This document shows positions 44,044 through 54,917 of a stretch of 64,000 nt of DNA, one piece after another. Source of the stretch: Ichthyophis bannanicus. Its lineage: Eukaryota > Chordata > Amphibia > Gymnophiona > Ichthyophiidae. Each line of letters starts with the position of its first letter. Positions within the stretch are counted from its first letter, which is position 1. Position numbers and translations under genes: made by a program. The stretch lies in NCBI GenBank assembly GCA_033557465.1, contig CM066033.1, positions 1,245,161,523 through 1,245,225,522 on the forward strand, in the 5' to 3' direction. The notes under the pieces were generated by a model. That model searched no databases. It had not been told where the DNA came from and saw only the letters and a program-made list of their open reading frames with translations.

Positions 44044-45535
44044 TAATGATAACTGTTAGTGAGCAACTAGCTAAACTAAAAGTGGACAAAGCGATGGGAC
44101 CAGATGGGATACATCCGAGAATACTGAAGGAACTTGGGGATGTTCTAGCAGCTCTACTGATTGACCTTTTCAATGCCTCTTTGGAGCCAGGGGTTGTGCC
44201 GGAGGACTGGAGAGAGGCACATGTGGTCCCTTTGCACAAAAGCGGAAGTAAGGATGTGGTTGAAAACTACAGGCCAGTTAGTGGTGGTGAGTAAATTATT
44301 GGAAACGCTGCTGAAAGAGAAAATAGTGAGGTTTCTGGAGTCCAACGGATTACCAGATCAGAGGCAGCATGGATTCACAAGGGGCAGGTCTTGTCAGACA
44401 AATTTGATTGATTTCTTTGACTGAGTGACCAGGGAATTGGATGGAGGGAGAGTCTTAGATGTGGTGTATTTAGATTTCAGTAAAGCATTTGACACTCTTC
44501 CGCACATGCGACTTATAAACAAACTGAGCACCCTAGGGATGGACCCTAAAGTTACTGCTTGGGTTAGAAATTGGTTGAGTGGGAGGCAATAAAGGATACA
44601 GGTAAATGGAGTTCACTATGAGGAGACGGTGGTTATCAGTGGAGTGCCCCAGGAATCTGTCCTTGGTCCAATTCTTTCTAACATCTTTGTTAGTGATATT
44701 GCGGAAGGGCTGTCGGGTAAAGTTTGCCTCTTTGCGGATGAAAATCTGCAAAAGAATAGTCTAGAATTTGGCAGTTGAGATTTAATGCTTGAAAATGTAG
44801 GGTCATGTATTTGGGCTGCAACACTCCAAGGGAGCATTACAGTATAGGGGGTGATGTACTTCTATCCACAAAAGAACGGGACCTAGACGTGATTGTATCT
44901 GACAATCTCAGAGTTGCTAAACAGGTAGAAAAAGTGCCGGCGAAAGCTAGAAGAATGCTCGGGTGCATAGGGAAAGGAATGGCCAGCAGAAGAAAGAAGG
45001 TGATAGTGCCTCTGTATGAGTCTTTGGTGCGACCTCATTCTGAGTATTGTGTGCAATTCTGGAGACCGCACCTTCAAAAGGATATAAATAGGTTGGAGTC
45101 TGTGCAGAGGGTGGCTACTAAAATGGTTAGTGGTCTTAGTTATAAAGCATATGAGGACAGGCTTGAGCTTAATATGTATATTTTAGAGGAAAGGCGGGAC
45201 AGAGGTGATATGATTGAGACGTTTAAATATCTCCATGGCATAAATGCACAGGAGGAAAGCCTCTTTCAATTGAAAGCATGCTCTTCTACAGTGGGCATAG
45301 GATGAGGGTGAAAGGGGAATAGACTCAGGAGTAATGTGTGGAAATATTTATTTTCAGAAAGAGTGATAGATGTGTGAAAGAGTCTCCCAGCAGAGGTGGT
45401 AGAGATCAAGACAAACACAGAGGCTCTCTAGAGGAAAAAAGGAGACTATTGTAGTTGATATGGAAGTGCAGACTAGACAGGCCATGTGGTCTTTTTCTGT
45501 CATATTTCTATGTTTCTATAATTCTTCTAACCATG
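44044..45535 (+). mobile_element. CR1-F: 5'-truncated CR1
   Basis: The plus-strand element starts within RT and ends with GTCTTTTTCTGTCATATTTC at the terminus (45490-45510), then TATGTTTCTATA. It is the same family as CR1-C, so it provides the normal orientation of that family's 3' end. Confidence 0.8.
44050..45420 (+). pseudogene. CR1-F reverse transcriptase remnant
   Basis: [72 protein letters not shown], an SGVPQES motif (normally PQGS) and LFADE in place of FADD near 44735. A thumb with VIVPLYESLVRPHSEYC follows. About 60-70 bases around the FADD/[14 protein letters not shown] interval are missing, and TGA stops occur near 44422. Inactive. Confidence 0.78.
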
Positions 45536-46689
45536 GATACATAGATTTTTCACCTAGTAAAACTAGTCATGCTGTGAATGTTTTAAGAAAGAGTCTATGC
45601 ATATATAGCCACATTAATGCTCTTGTCTTTTCACAGTTTTGCCTGGACTTCATCAAGATACAACTTGAAGGTTAGTGTGTTTATTACCGTGTAATGTGTT
45701 TCTTATGGCTAGGAGATAAATTGGGATACCAACATTGGATTTTTTTTCTTTTCTTTTAAACATGGAGAAAAATTACCAAAAGATTGAAGAGACTGAGTTG
45801 TAAGTAGCTAAGCAGCTGAAATTAATTATGATGCATAAATCAAGAGAGCAGAAGGAGGGAGTAAGAGCTACAGTATATTTGACCCCTAAACATGATCTCA
45901 TGATCTTAAAATTGATCATATCTCATGATCATATTTCATGATCTTAAAATTGATAAGCAGTACAATTGAACAGTAGAGAGGCAATGGAGTGCTAGCATAT
46001 GTAGAAATAGATAAAATGAATAAAAAATGAGTTGATTAATATGTCTGAAAAATCAGTGGTGAGACCTCATTTGTACTACTATCTTCATTTTAGAAAAAAA
46101 AAACAAAAAACAAAAAAAGTAGGATAGTTGCAACATGGACAACTATCCACAGGGTCTCCAGCAGTCTGCATCAATTCGAAGGCAACACCATCAACATTTT
46201 CAGAAGAAGAGACAATAGGCGCAGTCTAAATGAAACCTGCAAAACAATGCAGTATTTACCCTGTGAGATGAGTTAGATACATAAATTATATATGCATCCA
46301 AATGGGAAAAGAGTATGATACAAATATGGAGAGTTCTCAAAGGTGTCAATAATACAGTATGCAAGGAGAGAATTATTTTTTTTACTGGAAAGGAAGTTCT
46401 TAAACAGGTTTTGATGAGAATATGCAATGGCTGTAGATATGGAAATAACGTGAAGCATTCCCATTTAATAGCTAGTTACCCATTAAAGATAGAGACAAAA
46501 GGCAACAAGATTTTAAAAAGCATGGAAGAAGCAGAGTGAGGATTTGTAGGATCAAGTCTCATATCAGATAGTGTTTGATTCACAGTAGGAGCAGAAAATG
46601 GGATATCTGGACATAGCATTTCTTTGTAGTCTATTTTTGTTCATTGTTATGATTGATCAGTACTGCTTAGTACAGTGCTTCCCGGACCT
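45536..46689. other. Mostly unannotated sequence
   Basis: AT-rich, without LINE signatures or long frames. It holds an A-rich simple run (46098-46120), two near copies of CATGATCTTAAAATTGAT at 45896-45955, and a short segment at 45643-45676 bounded by a polypyrimidine-AG and a GTTAGT, which could be read as a 34-base exon but has no further support. Confidence 0.45.
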
Positions 46690-47074
46690 TTATCCAATGT
46701 GACCCATTTTAACATTTGATAAGTAGTAGTAGTTTTTAATCATATGGGGTCACAAGCATTTTTTTTTATTTCTATAGCTCTACTAGGCCAATGCAGTGCT
46801 GTACACATACACAGAAGGGAGAGCCCCTGCTTGACTGAGCATGCAATCTATTCAAGACAAACAGAAAACAAGAGACTAGAGAATTTCAGGTCTGATATTA
46901 GCCTACAGCAGTCAGCGCTTGTACAGCATCTGGCCGCTGCTGGCAAAAGTGAAACCAGACATTCACTACCAGATGCCAGTTATTCATCCATGCTGAATAT
47001 TGAGTTTTGCTGCTGACCTCCATTGCTATCCGATCAGTGACAATATTCAGCCACTAATTGGATAACAAAACCAC
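46690..47074 (-). mobile_element. L2-like 3' end remnant and adjoining repeat
   Basis: Bases 46765-46900 (CTATAGCTCTACTAGGCCAA, GTGCTGTACACATAC, TGCAATCTATTCAAGACAAA) match the layout of the L2-C tail at 47100-47190, giving a minus-strand L2 3' fragment. Bases 46960-47060 contain GCTGAATATTGAG and CAATATTCAGCCACTAATTGG, an inverted pair also resembled at 58725-58750. Fragmentary. Confidence 0.5.
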
Positions 47075-47865
47075 ATATTATTATTATTATTATTATTAAG
47101 CATTTATAAAGCGCTGCAAACATGTGAAGCGCTGTACACACAAATAAGAGAGACAGTCTCTGCTCATGAGAGCTCACAATCTAGTCAAGACAAAAAATTA
47201 CATAATCAACAGGACAAAATATACATCTAATATTAGAGAGTACAAACACAGCATATATAAAATAGTCATATCACAACACAAGAGTCAAGAATGAAAAGCA
47301 ATAGTGAAGAGGTGGGATTTCAACCTGGACTTGAAGATGGCCAGGGAGGACGCCTGGCGCACAGAGACAGAAAGGCTGTTCCAGTCAAAGGGTGCAGAAA
47401 GGTGAAAGGAGCGAAGTCTAGAATTAGCAATATGAGTGAAAGGCATAGATAAACGAAGACTATTAGAAAAGCGAAGTAACCGAGAGGGAGTGTAAAGAGA
47501 GATAAGAGACGAAAGGTACTGAGGGACAGAAGAGTGAATATATTTATAGGTCAGTAGGAGAAGCTTGAATTAGATATGGAAACGGATGGGGAGCCAATGA
47601 AGTGACATGAGGAGAGGAGTGATGTGGGAAAAACAAGACTGGCGGAAAATCAGACGAGCAGCAGAATGTTGAATAGACTGAAGGGGAAAGAGGTGGTTTG
47701 CGGGGAGGCCAGCAAGGAGAAGGTTACAGTAATCAAGGCGGGATGTGATTAAGGAGTGGACAATCATTTTAGTAGTGTTAATAGAGAGGAAGGGGCGAAT
47801 TTTGCAGATATTGCAGAGAAAGAAATGGCATGACTTAGCAATGAGTTGGATATGTAGAGAGAAAG
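47075..47865 (-). mobile_element. L2-C piece 2 (C terminus and 3' UTR)
   Basis: The minus-strand reading 47875-47570 carries IQLIAKSCHFFLCNICKIRP, IVHSLITSRLDYCNLLLAGLP, SIQHSAARLIF and HITPLLMSLHWLPIRF. It continues to a 3' UTR at 47100-47330 and an ATT microsatellite tail (47075-47098). It joins piece 1 at 55613 with one base of ambiguity when the Ngaro element is removed (FDSSPFSLHIQLIAK). Confidence 0.8.
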
Positions 47866-48045
47866 GTCCGGCCACGAATTAACGTGGACGGGCACAGGCA
47901 GGTGCCGGCAGGCCAAGGGTTAGCCTTGGCAGGGGGAGGCGGGGCGGGGGGAGGGGGCCGGGCAGCGTGGGCGACTATAGAAAGGTCGGCCGCGCCTCTG
48001 CTCGCCCTCTTTTCCCCTTGCACGGGCCGCACAGGAAAGCGATCA
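47866..48045 (+). repeat. Ngaro repeat A1
   Basis: 180 bases matching A2 (54674-54852) with about ten differences, mostly C/T or G/A at CpG sites. GC-rich with CTATAGAAAGG near 47975, which may place transcription initiation here. Confidence 0.88.
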
Positions 48046-48375
48046 TCAGCGACTTGCCTACCAGCACAGGACAGCGACCAGCGACCGGCCTACCTCTATT
48101 GCCACGTGGAGCGTTGTAGCATCCGTGCGGAGACCTCATCGCGAGTCGGAGTCGGCACCCCCAGCTTTGGCCATGTGCGTGCAGGATCCAGCGCGCGGCG
48201 TCGGGCGGTGATTGGCGTTTGTCGGTTCTCTGCCTTTTGTTTCTTTGCGGCCATCGGTGAGTGCACTGAGGAATTGTTGGGAGCGTAGGGGAAAAGAGGG
48301 GGGGGACTGATAAGAGGCATGGACCGCGGTAACAATGGCTGTGCCGCGTGGATCGCAGAACCGGGCGTAATATGC

Positions 48376-48533
48376 ATAGTTCAATCATGTTTAATGTATT
48401 TAGCAAATTGTACCTAGTTAACTAATGTTTCATGTAAAACAGACCTGTTTTTCTGTTCATTTCTCGTTCATTGTAAACCGCACCTGATCTGTGGAAGGTA
48501 GCGGTATATAAGCAACTGTTAAATAAATAAATA
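48376..48533 (+). mobile_element. Tail-only L2-like insertion in Ngaro leader
   Basis: 158 bases between exact AATATGC duplications (48369-48375, 48534-48540). It ends GTAAACCGCACCTGATCTGT, GGTAGCGGTATATAAG and AAATAAATAAAT. No coding content. It post-dates the Ngaro insertion. The rest of the Ngaro leader (48046-49450) holds no convincing frame. Confidence 0.78.
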
Positions 48534-49483
48534 AATATGCGCCGCAAGGGTAACAATATTTAAAGCACAACAGGTGGGCATAAGGAGTAAGGCGTCGGCG
48601 GCGCAATATTAGCTTCATGCGAATTTTCAGGGGTTGATTGTTGTTTTCCAGTGCTTATGCATTAAGATGGCGGAACTGTAAATTTATTCCTGTAAACGCG
48701 GGGATCCGACGGTAAGACTGTATTTTCAGTGTAGCGAAAAAAGGGTTGTTGATGGGAGTACGCTGCGGGAAAGGGGAAAAAGCTGCCCGGAATGTTTAAT
48801 TTCATTACAAAAGAAGATAAGCTAGATGTATTTTCCCTTGTGCCTTACCTTTCCTTCGTGTACACGTGCGGTGATTGCCATCTAGTGGCGAGGAATGAGA
48901 AAAGCTTAGATTTCTTCTTGGTTCCTTTGTTTTTCTGTTTTAACATGGCTTGACTCGATGCTTGTTATATGGTACGGGAAACCCCATGGGATGTACCGGG
49001 ACTCATATTCTTCTCCTAATGGACTGGTGATTAGCCTAGTTTCGTATAAGGTGGGATCATCGCAGGGATTGCCATCTAACCTGCGGAAGCAGACGTGCTA
49101 TGAAGTAGTATCTGGCATGGAATATGGGCGCATACCTATACACTGGGCATGCAATATATTAAAAAAAAAAAATGGGGGTTGGCAAGGGAAAGGAAACGGG
49201 GGTTAACAAGGTCAGCATGGAGGAGCGGTGCACGCAGACAGTGTGTCCAGGAACGGGGGGACACAGGTTCACATCTCAGGTTTACATCTCTACTGGGGCG
49301 CTTGCCAACCTAGTCCCCATAATTTAAAAGTACAAACGTTGGTGCCCAGAAAACTATAGCCGGCAAGCGCAACACCAATATGCATTACGGGCACCCGCAA
49401 CAGCTGCGAAAGGGAAGGCAAGCAGCAGAGACGGATCGCGCAGGAGCCGTGTGGTTAAGACTACGCGGCAGAAAGGACTTGAC

Positions 49484-50730
49484 ATGACACAACAGGCGGA
49501 ATCACCAGCGCAGGGAGCATCCAGTCAGGAGCTGGATGAGCTACTGCGACTCATACGTGAGCAGGGGAGCCAGCACGGCTTAAGCGCTTTTAGACAACGT
49601 CTAGAGGCAGCCAATGCGCTGGCAGAAGAAACGCAGGCCACGAACGACTGCACGCCGAGCGCCAGCTCAGGCGATAGATGAAAGCGCACCAAGCACCAGT
49701 TCAGCACAAGGTGATAACACACCAAGCTACGCCTCAGCGAAAGGTAAGCCCGGGAGCAAAAGGGTAGCATTGGCGGGGTTGTCGTCCTCGTCGTCGGAGG
49801 AATCTATCTCTGATAATGAGGGAGACATTTCCCTAGCGAACGCAATGCACAGTATATTGAAGACTTTCAAAAGAAAAAAGGATAACAATAAAACGCGCAA
49901 GGACAGACAGCTAACAAAAGTGTGGGTAGAGCGCAGCGAGACACACCCGCAGAGAGCGGATGACGGTGAAGCCTGCCCAGCCGGGTCAGCGCAGCCTGCT
50001 CGGGTGGCGGCGCTAGCAAGCCCAGTAGCGGTCAGTGGTGATCCGCGTTGCGGGGTAAGCTCCTTAGCCAGTGCAGTGCCTAGAAAATTAAAAAAAAAAA
50101 AAGAAATGAATCTGGCGGAGAGAATTTATTGATATATTTTCCTTACTGATCAGAGATCAGGACTGGGAAGCGAATGAAGGTAAAGAGAAGGACAAGAAGT
50201 GGGAGAAGAAGCCGAAGATTATAAAATCCATTAACAATTGGGTTTCGGCCTTTCACATATTTATGAGCGTGGTACTGGAACGTGAGCCCGAACTGAACCA
50301 GTATTTAATCAAATACTTAGATACCATAACCCAAGCGCACAAGTGACTAGGTGGGTGGGCTTGGCTGAATTACGATGTCAAGTTCAGACAAATCCTGGCC
50401 GAAGACCCAACCATGACCTGGCAGCACAGGATCGTGGACCTATGGCTAGAAGAGATGGCACCTAACAGGCCATACTGTCAGGAAGGGTCTTTTCAGTCCT
50501 TTCAGGCGCCGCAATGGCGGCAGACAGCCCTGCCAAGCAGGCGCAGGGCATGCCGGCAGTTCAACGCTGGGAGTTGCACATGGCGGCCGTGCAAATTCCG
50601 ACATGTATGCGCCAACTGCGGAGGGAATCACCCGGTCACCGTTTGCTGCACCAACCGGTACACCAAGTCCTATCGACCAGTGCAGCAACGCGGAGGCGAC
50701 GGGCATGGCCCCAACCCCAATCAGGCTTGA
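49484..50730 (+). pseudogene. Ngaro gag-like protein with CCCH and CCHC fingers
   Basis: ATG 49484 (MTQQAESPAQGASSQ) opens the frame. A shift near 49650 leads to a Ser/Glu-rich, then Lys-rich region up to 50132, and a further shift leads to the capsid-like part (INNWVSAFHIFMSVVLEREP from 50230). TGA at 50344-50346 interrupts before WAWLNYDVKFRQILAEDP and IVDLWLEEM. The C terminus holds C-x7-C-x4-C-x3-H (CRQFNAGSCTWRPCKFRH) followed by CANCGGNHPVTVC, a knuckle for RNA binding. Ngaro gags commonly carry such fingers. Confidence 0.78.
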
Positions 50731-52300
50731 TCGCATGCGACCTTGGCTGCGTGCTTACCCACATCGCGACAAGGCTCTCAATATCGAAAGCAGCTTTGCT
50801 CACGGCTTCAAAATCCCGGTTGCGGACAAACCTCTCACACAGGGGACGCACAACGCCCCATCAGTCAATAAATTCAGCCATGTAGTACAGAAAAAATTGC
50901 TAAAGGAAAGAGAATTGGGGAGGGTGGCGGGCCCATTCACAACCCCGCCCCGTCCGAAAATGGTGCTGTCCCCATTGGGAATCGTGCCAAAAAAGGAGCC
51001 TGGAAAATTTCGATTAATACACAATTTATCATACCCCGAAGGGAGTTCAGTGAACGATCAAATCGATCCGTCGCTATGCTCGGTGAGATAGTCGACGATT
51101 GATCAAGCAATAGACATTATAAGGAAACGGGGACATCGGGCGGAGCTGGCAAAGGCGGATATTGAATCAACCTTTCGACTCCTACCAGTACACCCGGAAT
51201 CCTTTGTATTGCTGGGATTCCTCTTCAATGGGGAATATTATTTTGATAAATGCCTGCCCATGGGTTGCTCGATATCGTGCGCGTATTTTGAGCAATTCAG
51301 CACATTCATACATTGGGTTGTAGAAGATATCGCAGGGCCAGATACTGTAGTACACTACTTGGATGATTTCCTCTTCATAGGAAATGACCAGGAAGACTGC
51401 CGTAGGATCCTCAGCGTTTTTGAGCAAGTGGCAGAGCGCTTCGGCATTCCATTGGCAGTGGAAAAGACCTGCGGGCCCGTGGAGTCCATTACCGTTTTGG
51501 GCATTGAACTAGACGTAGCAAAACAGCAGTCACGCCTGCCCGAGGATAAAACACAGAAATTGAGATCCGCCATTCAGGTCCACAAAAAGGCTACGTTGGA
51601 ACAATTCCAATCAATGCTCGGGCTGCTGTGTTTTGCTTGCAGAATTATGCCACTGTGGATTTTCTGCCGTCGCATGGCTATGGCGACTAAAGGGATCCAA
51701 AGAAAACACCACAAGATCAGGATCACTAAGGGCATAAAGGAGGACCTACACATGTGGGCACGCTTCTTGCAGTCCTTTAATGGTCTGGCTTTTTGGCAGG
51801 AACACCCAGTGTCGAATGAAGACCTCGACCTGTTCACAGATGCCGCAGGCGGGTTCGGGTTTGGAATATATTTCAAAGGCGCATGGTGCCCGGAGGAATG
51901 GCCCCCTGACTGGCACTCCGTAGGGGCTACCAGAGATATCACCTTCCTGGAGCTTTTTCCCATAGCAGTAGCACTAGGTATGTGGGCCGCGCAGCTTCGC
52001 AACAAGGCGATCACATTCCACACCGATAACATGGCGGTGGTCTATGCAGTGAATGGGATGCGCGCACACATTCAAGGAGTGGTGTCACTTCTGAGGCAGA
52101 TAGTGTTGATATGTCTAACGCACAATATAACCATCAGAGCGAAGCACATATCGGGCATTCTTAATAACATTGCCGATGCTCGCTCTCGTTCCAAGATTCT
52201 GTTCTTTCGATCACTGGCTCCCGAGTCCAACGCTATCAAAACGGCCATACCGGAACAGGCATGGGACCTTGGTCCACCGAAGTTTGGGAGCTGGTTCTAA
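50700..52300 (+). pseudogene. Ngaro reverse transcriptase-RNase H, one in-frame TAG
   Basis: In one frame from about 50720 to 52300, interrupted only by TAG at 51089-51091 (a Tyr codon is expected by context, VR-STIDQAI). RT motifs: SPLGIVPKKEPGKFRLIHNL, AKADIESTFRLLPVHP, LPMGCSISCAYFE and the catalytic VHYLDDFLFIG (near 51356). RNase H: LDLFTDAAGGFGFGIYF, FLELFPIAVAL and ITFHTDNMAVVYAVN, ending GILNNIADARSR. All visible catalytic acidic residues are kept. RT makes cDNA from the element RNA. Confidence 0.87.
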
Positions 52301-53163
52301 ATTCCCTATCAGAGCGGACAAGAAGAAAATACTTTAACGGCTTGGGACAAATTTCAGGCTTTCTGCGCAAGGAACGGGATCACAGACCCTTGTCCGACCA
52401 CAGAGTCCATCCTACGGTGGATCCTGCAGGCAAAAAGGAAGGGTGTCAAGAAGTTAGCGGTACAGGCGCAATTGGCGGCGATCGCTTTCTTGCAAAGGCA
52501 ATGGGCAGGAGCAGCCCAAGGGCAGATTTCGTGATAACGAGGGTGATGAAAGGCTGGACGTCAGAACAGCCCCGCAGAAGAGACTTGCGGCGCCCCATAA
52601 CACATCATATATTACGGAAGTTGATAGCGGTCGCGGGACGAATATGTTTTGACGACTTTGAGACCCTGCTCTTCCGCTGTGCCTTTTCTTGGGCGTTCTT
52701 CGGAGCATTCAGGGTGGGAGAATTGGTCGCCTCGGCGAGTAAGGGTAATGCCGAAGGGGGCATTTTGGAACACGATGTCAGTTTACACGACGGGACGCTC
52801 GCGCTGCATGTTCGGAGATCCAAGACCGACACAGCAGCGAGAGGCACCTTAATAGGGTTGGCCCCGCTACCGGGGGACCCATCCTGCCCAGTTAAAACCT
52901 TTATCGAATATAAGCAAGTTCGCCCGACAAGAGCGGGCCATTGGCTGGTACATTGGAATGGGGCGTCCCTCTCGCGCTTCCAATTTGCCAGGGTCCTCAA
53001 GCAGTCCTTGGAGGCGGTGGGCTTAGACTTGTGCTTCTACGGCACTCATTCCTTCCGTATCGGGGCTGCTTCAATGGCAGCCAGCCTGGGAATGACCAGA
53101 GAACAGATGAACATCGGTAGATGGCGCTCCGATAGGTACAAGCTATACGTACGCCCGGTTTAA
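52261..53163 (+). pseudogene. Ngaro tyrosine recombinase, catalytic residues intact
   Basis: Overlaps the RNase H end. The catalytic domain reads FGAFRVGELVAS (first Arg), LHVRRSKTD (the basic beta2-3 loop), YGTHSFRIGAASMA (His-x-x-Arg) and RSDRYKLYVRP (Tyr nucleophile near 53146), stopping at 53161-53163. In the core-binding half (about 52348-52530) the plausible sequence KFQAFCARNGITDP ... AIAFLQRQWAGAAQ reads in a different frame, so two compensating indels have scrambled roughly 60 residues. The enzyme integrates the circular DNA; the core domain damage probably inactivates it. Confidence 0.83.
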
Positions 53164-53370
53164 CGCCATGGGCAAGCCCCGCTGGGCAGATGATCAAAAA
53201 AAAAAAAGGGGGGGGGGAGCTATGTTGCGGGAGTTCTGAGATACTTTATATTTTTGCATTATATTAATCACCTTGAAGTTGTCGTTTCAAACTTTGCAGT
53301 GAAGACAGTTGTACAGCGAATGCTAACATGCCACTTCTCTTTTCAATAATAATGTTACGTAGGCAGAAAA
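53164..53370 (+). other. Ngaro spacer between recombinase and SGNH frame
   Basis: Non-coding, with an A12G10-type homopolymer run at 53196-53218. It ends in TTACGTAG just before the SGNH reading, which could act as a splice acceptor, but this is speculative. Confidence 0.5.
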
Positions 53371-53965
53371 CCTGGCCAGCATGCGTGGATATGTGGCCAT
53401 TCGTTCGTGCACTGGGCCGAAAGGAGGACAAGCATCAGACCACAAGGGCTTAATCTTGGCCTCCCCACTGACAAGGTGGCGGTGAAGTGGATGGGCCGTC
53501 GAGGTATGGTATGGGAACAGCTAATCCCGCTCCTCCTGCGGTTAAGAAATGCAGGAGGAAGACCTTGGGTAATAGTTCACCTCGGGGGCATTGACCTGAC
53601 GGGGACGCGCAGTGTCGAGATCACGAAGAAAATGCAGAAGAACCTGTAGACACTGGCGTCTACCTTTCCAGGAGCATTGCTGGTCTGGTCTCATATTATA
53701 CCTCGGCGAGTCTGGAGAGGCGAATGGTCGCACCGGGCGGTAGAAAGGACAAGAAGAAAAGTGAACAGGTGAATGTCACGATTTATGGACACTCTGGGAG
53801 TTTACAACAGTGTTCACGATCTCATAGAGGAAAACTGCCCTGGGCTTGTATCGCGCAGACGGCGTACATTTGTCCGAAATTGGGATGGATGTGTTCCTCT
53901 GTGCCATACAGGACACACTGGAACGCCTATGGCAGAGGCACGTGTTGGCCACAGCTAAGGGAGGA
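53371..53965 (+). pseudogene. Ngaro SGNH-hydrolase-like ORF
   Basis: Blocks of the SGNH family appear in order: AWICGHSFVHWAERR (block I, GHS in place of GDS, near 53385), WMGRRGMVWEQL (block II Gly), VIVHLGGIDLTG (block III, normally GGND), and YRADGVHLSEIGMDVF (block V Asp-x-x-His, near 53848). Lesions: TAG at 53647-53649, a TGA near 53771 and a frameshift near 53840. SGNH hydrolases act on esters of lipids or sugars; Ngaro elements of several animals carry such a frame, with unknown role. The Asn-to-Ile change in block III would remove an oxyanion-hole residue. Confidence 0.75.
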
Positions 53966-54027
53966 GAGCCATTAGGAGGTGGGGACCCCCCCGGCAAGCA
54001 AGGAGTCGCTGCCGGGAGGGATTGGAA

Positions 54028-54673
54028 GGAGAGATAGGGACCACCTCCTTTCAAGAGAGCGCACAGCCCAGACATGCTAAGGGGGAGTGGAACATACAGG
54101 AGGTGTCCGCAGACAGGACACAGAGTGGAAGCAGGAACAGTGTATAGAGGGCTTCCCGATGCTTTCACAGCGGGAGGGACGTGTATAGAGATTTCCAACG
54201 CAGCTGTTGCAAGAGGAACAGCCCCAGAAGAGGGCCTGTTGTTTCAGGAAAGCATCCCCTTGACGATATCATGCTATTTAGGAACGACGGCAGTGGGGAA
54301 AAGGCTTTGGACGGCAGCTTTTCCAGATATCCCTGCCGTCAGACAAGGACCTAACTAGAGTGGGCTGTGCCTCTGGAGAAGGGGTGAAAGAAAAATGTAA
54401 TTTAATGTAGTTTACTGTATAATTGGTTCTAAGGTTGTTTAAAAGGATTGTGTAAATAGTTAATGTAGTAGGCTTATGCTGTGGCCAAAAGTTTGATACT
54501 GTACTTTCCAAAGAAAATGTTGATATCCAAATAAATACTTCGTTCTTTTGTTGCAACCCGGATCGTGTGCAGTTATTTAGGCAGGAGGGGAGGGGAGGGG
54601 GGAATGGGGAGGGGGATTGGGGAGGGAAGGGGGGGTAGCAACCCGAGGCCGTCGTGCTGGTCGCCTGGCTGAG
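54028..54673 (+). repeat. Ngaro repeat B1
   Basis: Starts GGAGAGATAGGGACCACCTC and ends GGTCGCCTGGCTGAG, matching B2 (54918-55612) except for scattered substitutions and a 49-base block missing near 54200. It includes AATAAA at 54530-54535, a likely polyadenylation signal. Confidence 0.88.
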
Positions 54674-54852
54674 GTCCGGCCACGAATTAATGTGGACGGG
54701 CACAGGCAGGCGCCGGCAGGCCAAGGGTTAGCCTTGGCGGGAGGAGGCGGGGTGGGGGAGGGGGCCGGGCAGCGCGGGCGACTATAGAAAGGTTGGCCGC
54801 GCCTCTGCTCGCCCTCTTTTCCCCTCGCACGGGCCGCACAGGAAAGCGATCA
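54674..54852 (+). repeat. Ngaro repeat A2
   Basis: Second copy of A, beginning GTCCGGCCACGAATTAATGT, placed directly after B1. The 65 bases from 54853 to 54917 (ACCCACCCGACCCACCCCTG onward) separate it from B2. Confidence 0.88.
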
Positions 54853-54917
54853 CCCACCCGACCCACCCCTGAGGTTTAGGCAGCGTCACAGCATAGCAGG
54901 TGAAAGGGGGGATGGCA

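Noticed and set aside
43990..44045. CRISPR-like or satellite array from AAAT repeats
   Set aside because: It is the A-rich tail of a SINE; no spaced repeats occur anywhere in the window.
45643..45676. Possible 34-base micro-exon (polypyrimidine-AG ... GTTAGT)
   Set aside because: Splice-like dinucleotides of this quality are common by chance, and no neighbouring exon fits; noted only in the spacer entry.
50413..50730. Zinc-finger protein as a host gene
   Set aside because: Position between the Ngaro leader and RT and the capsid-like region in front identify it as gag.
53371..53965. SGNH hydrolase as a captured host gene
   Set aside because: It lies between the recombinase and repeat B1 of a Ngaro element, where such frames are known; no introns or host flanks.
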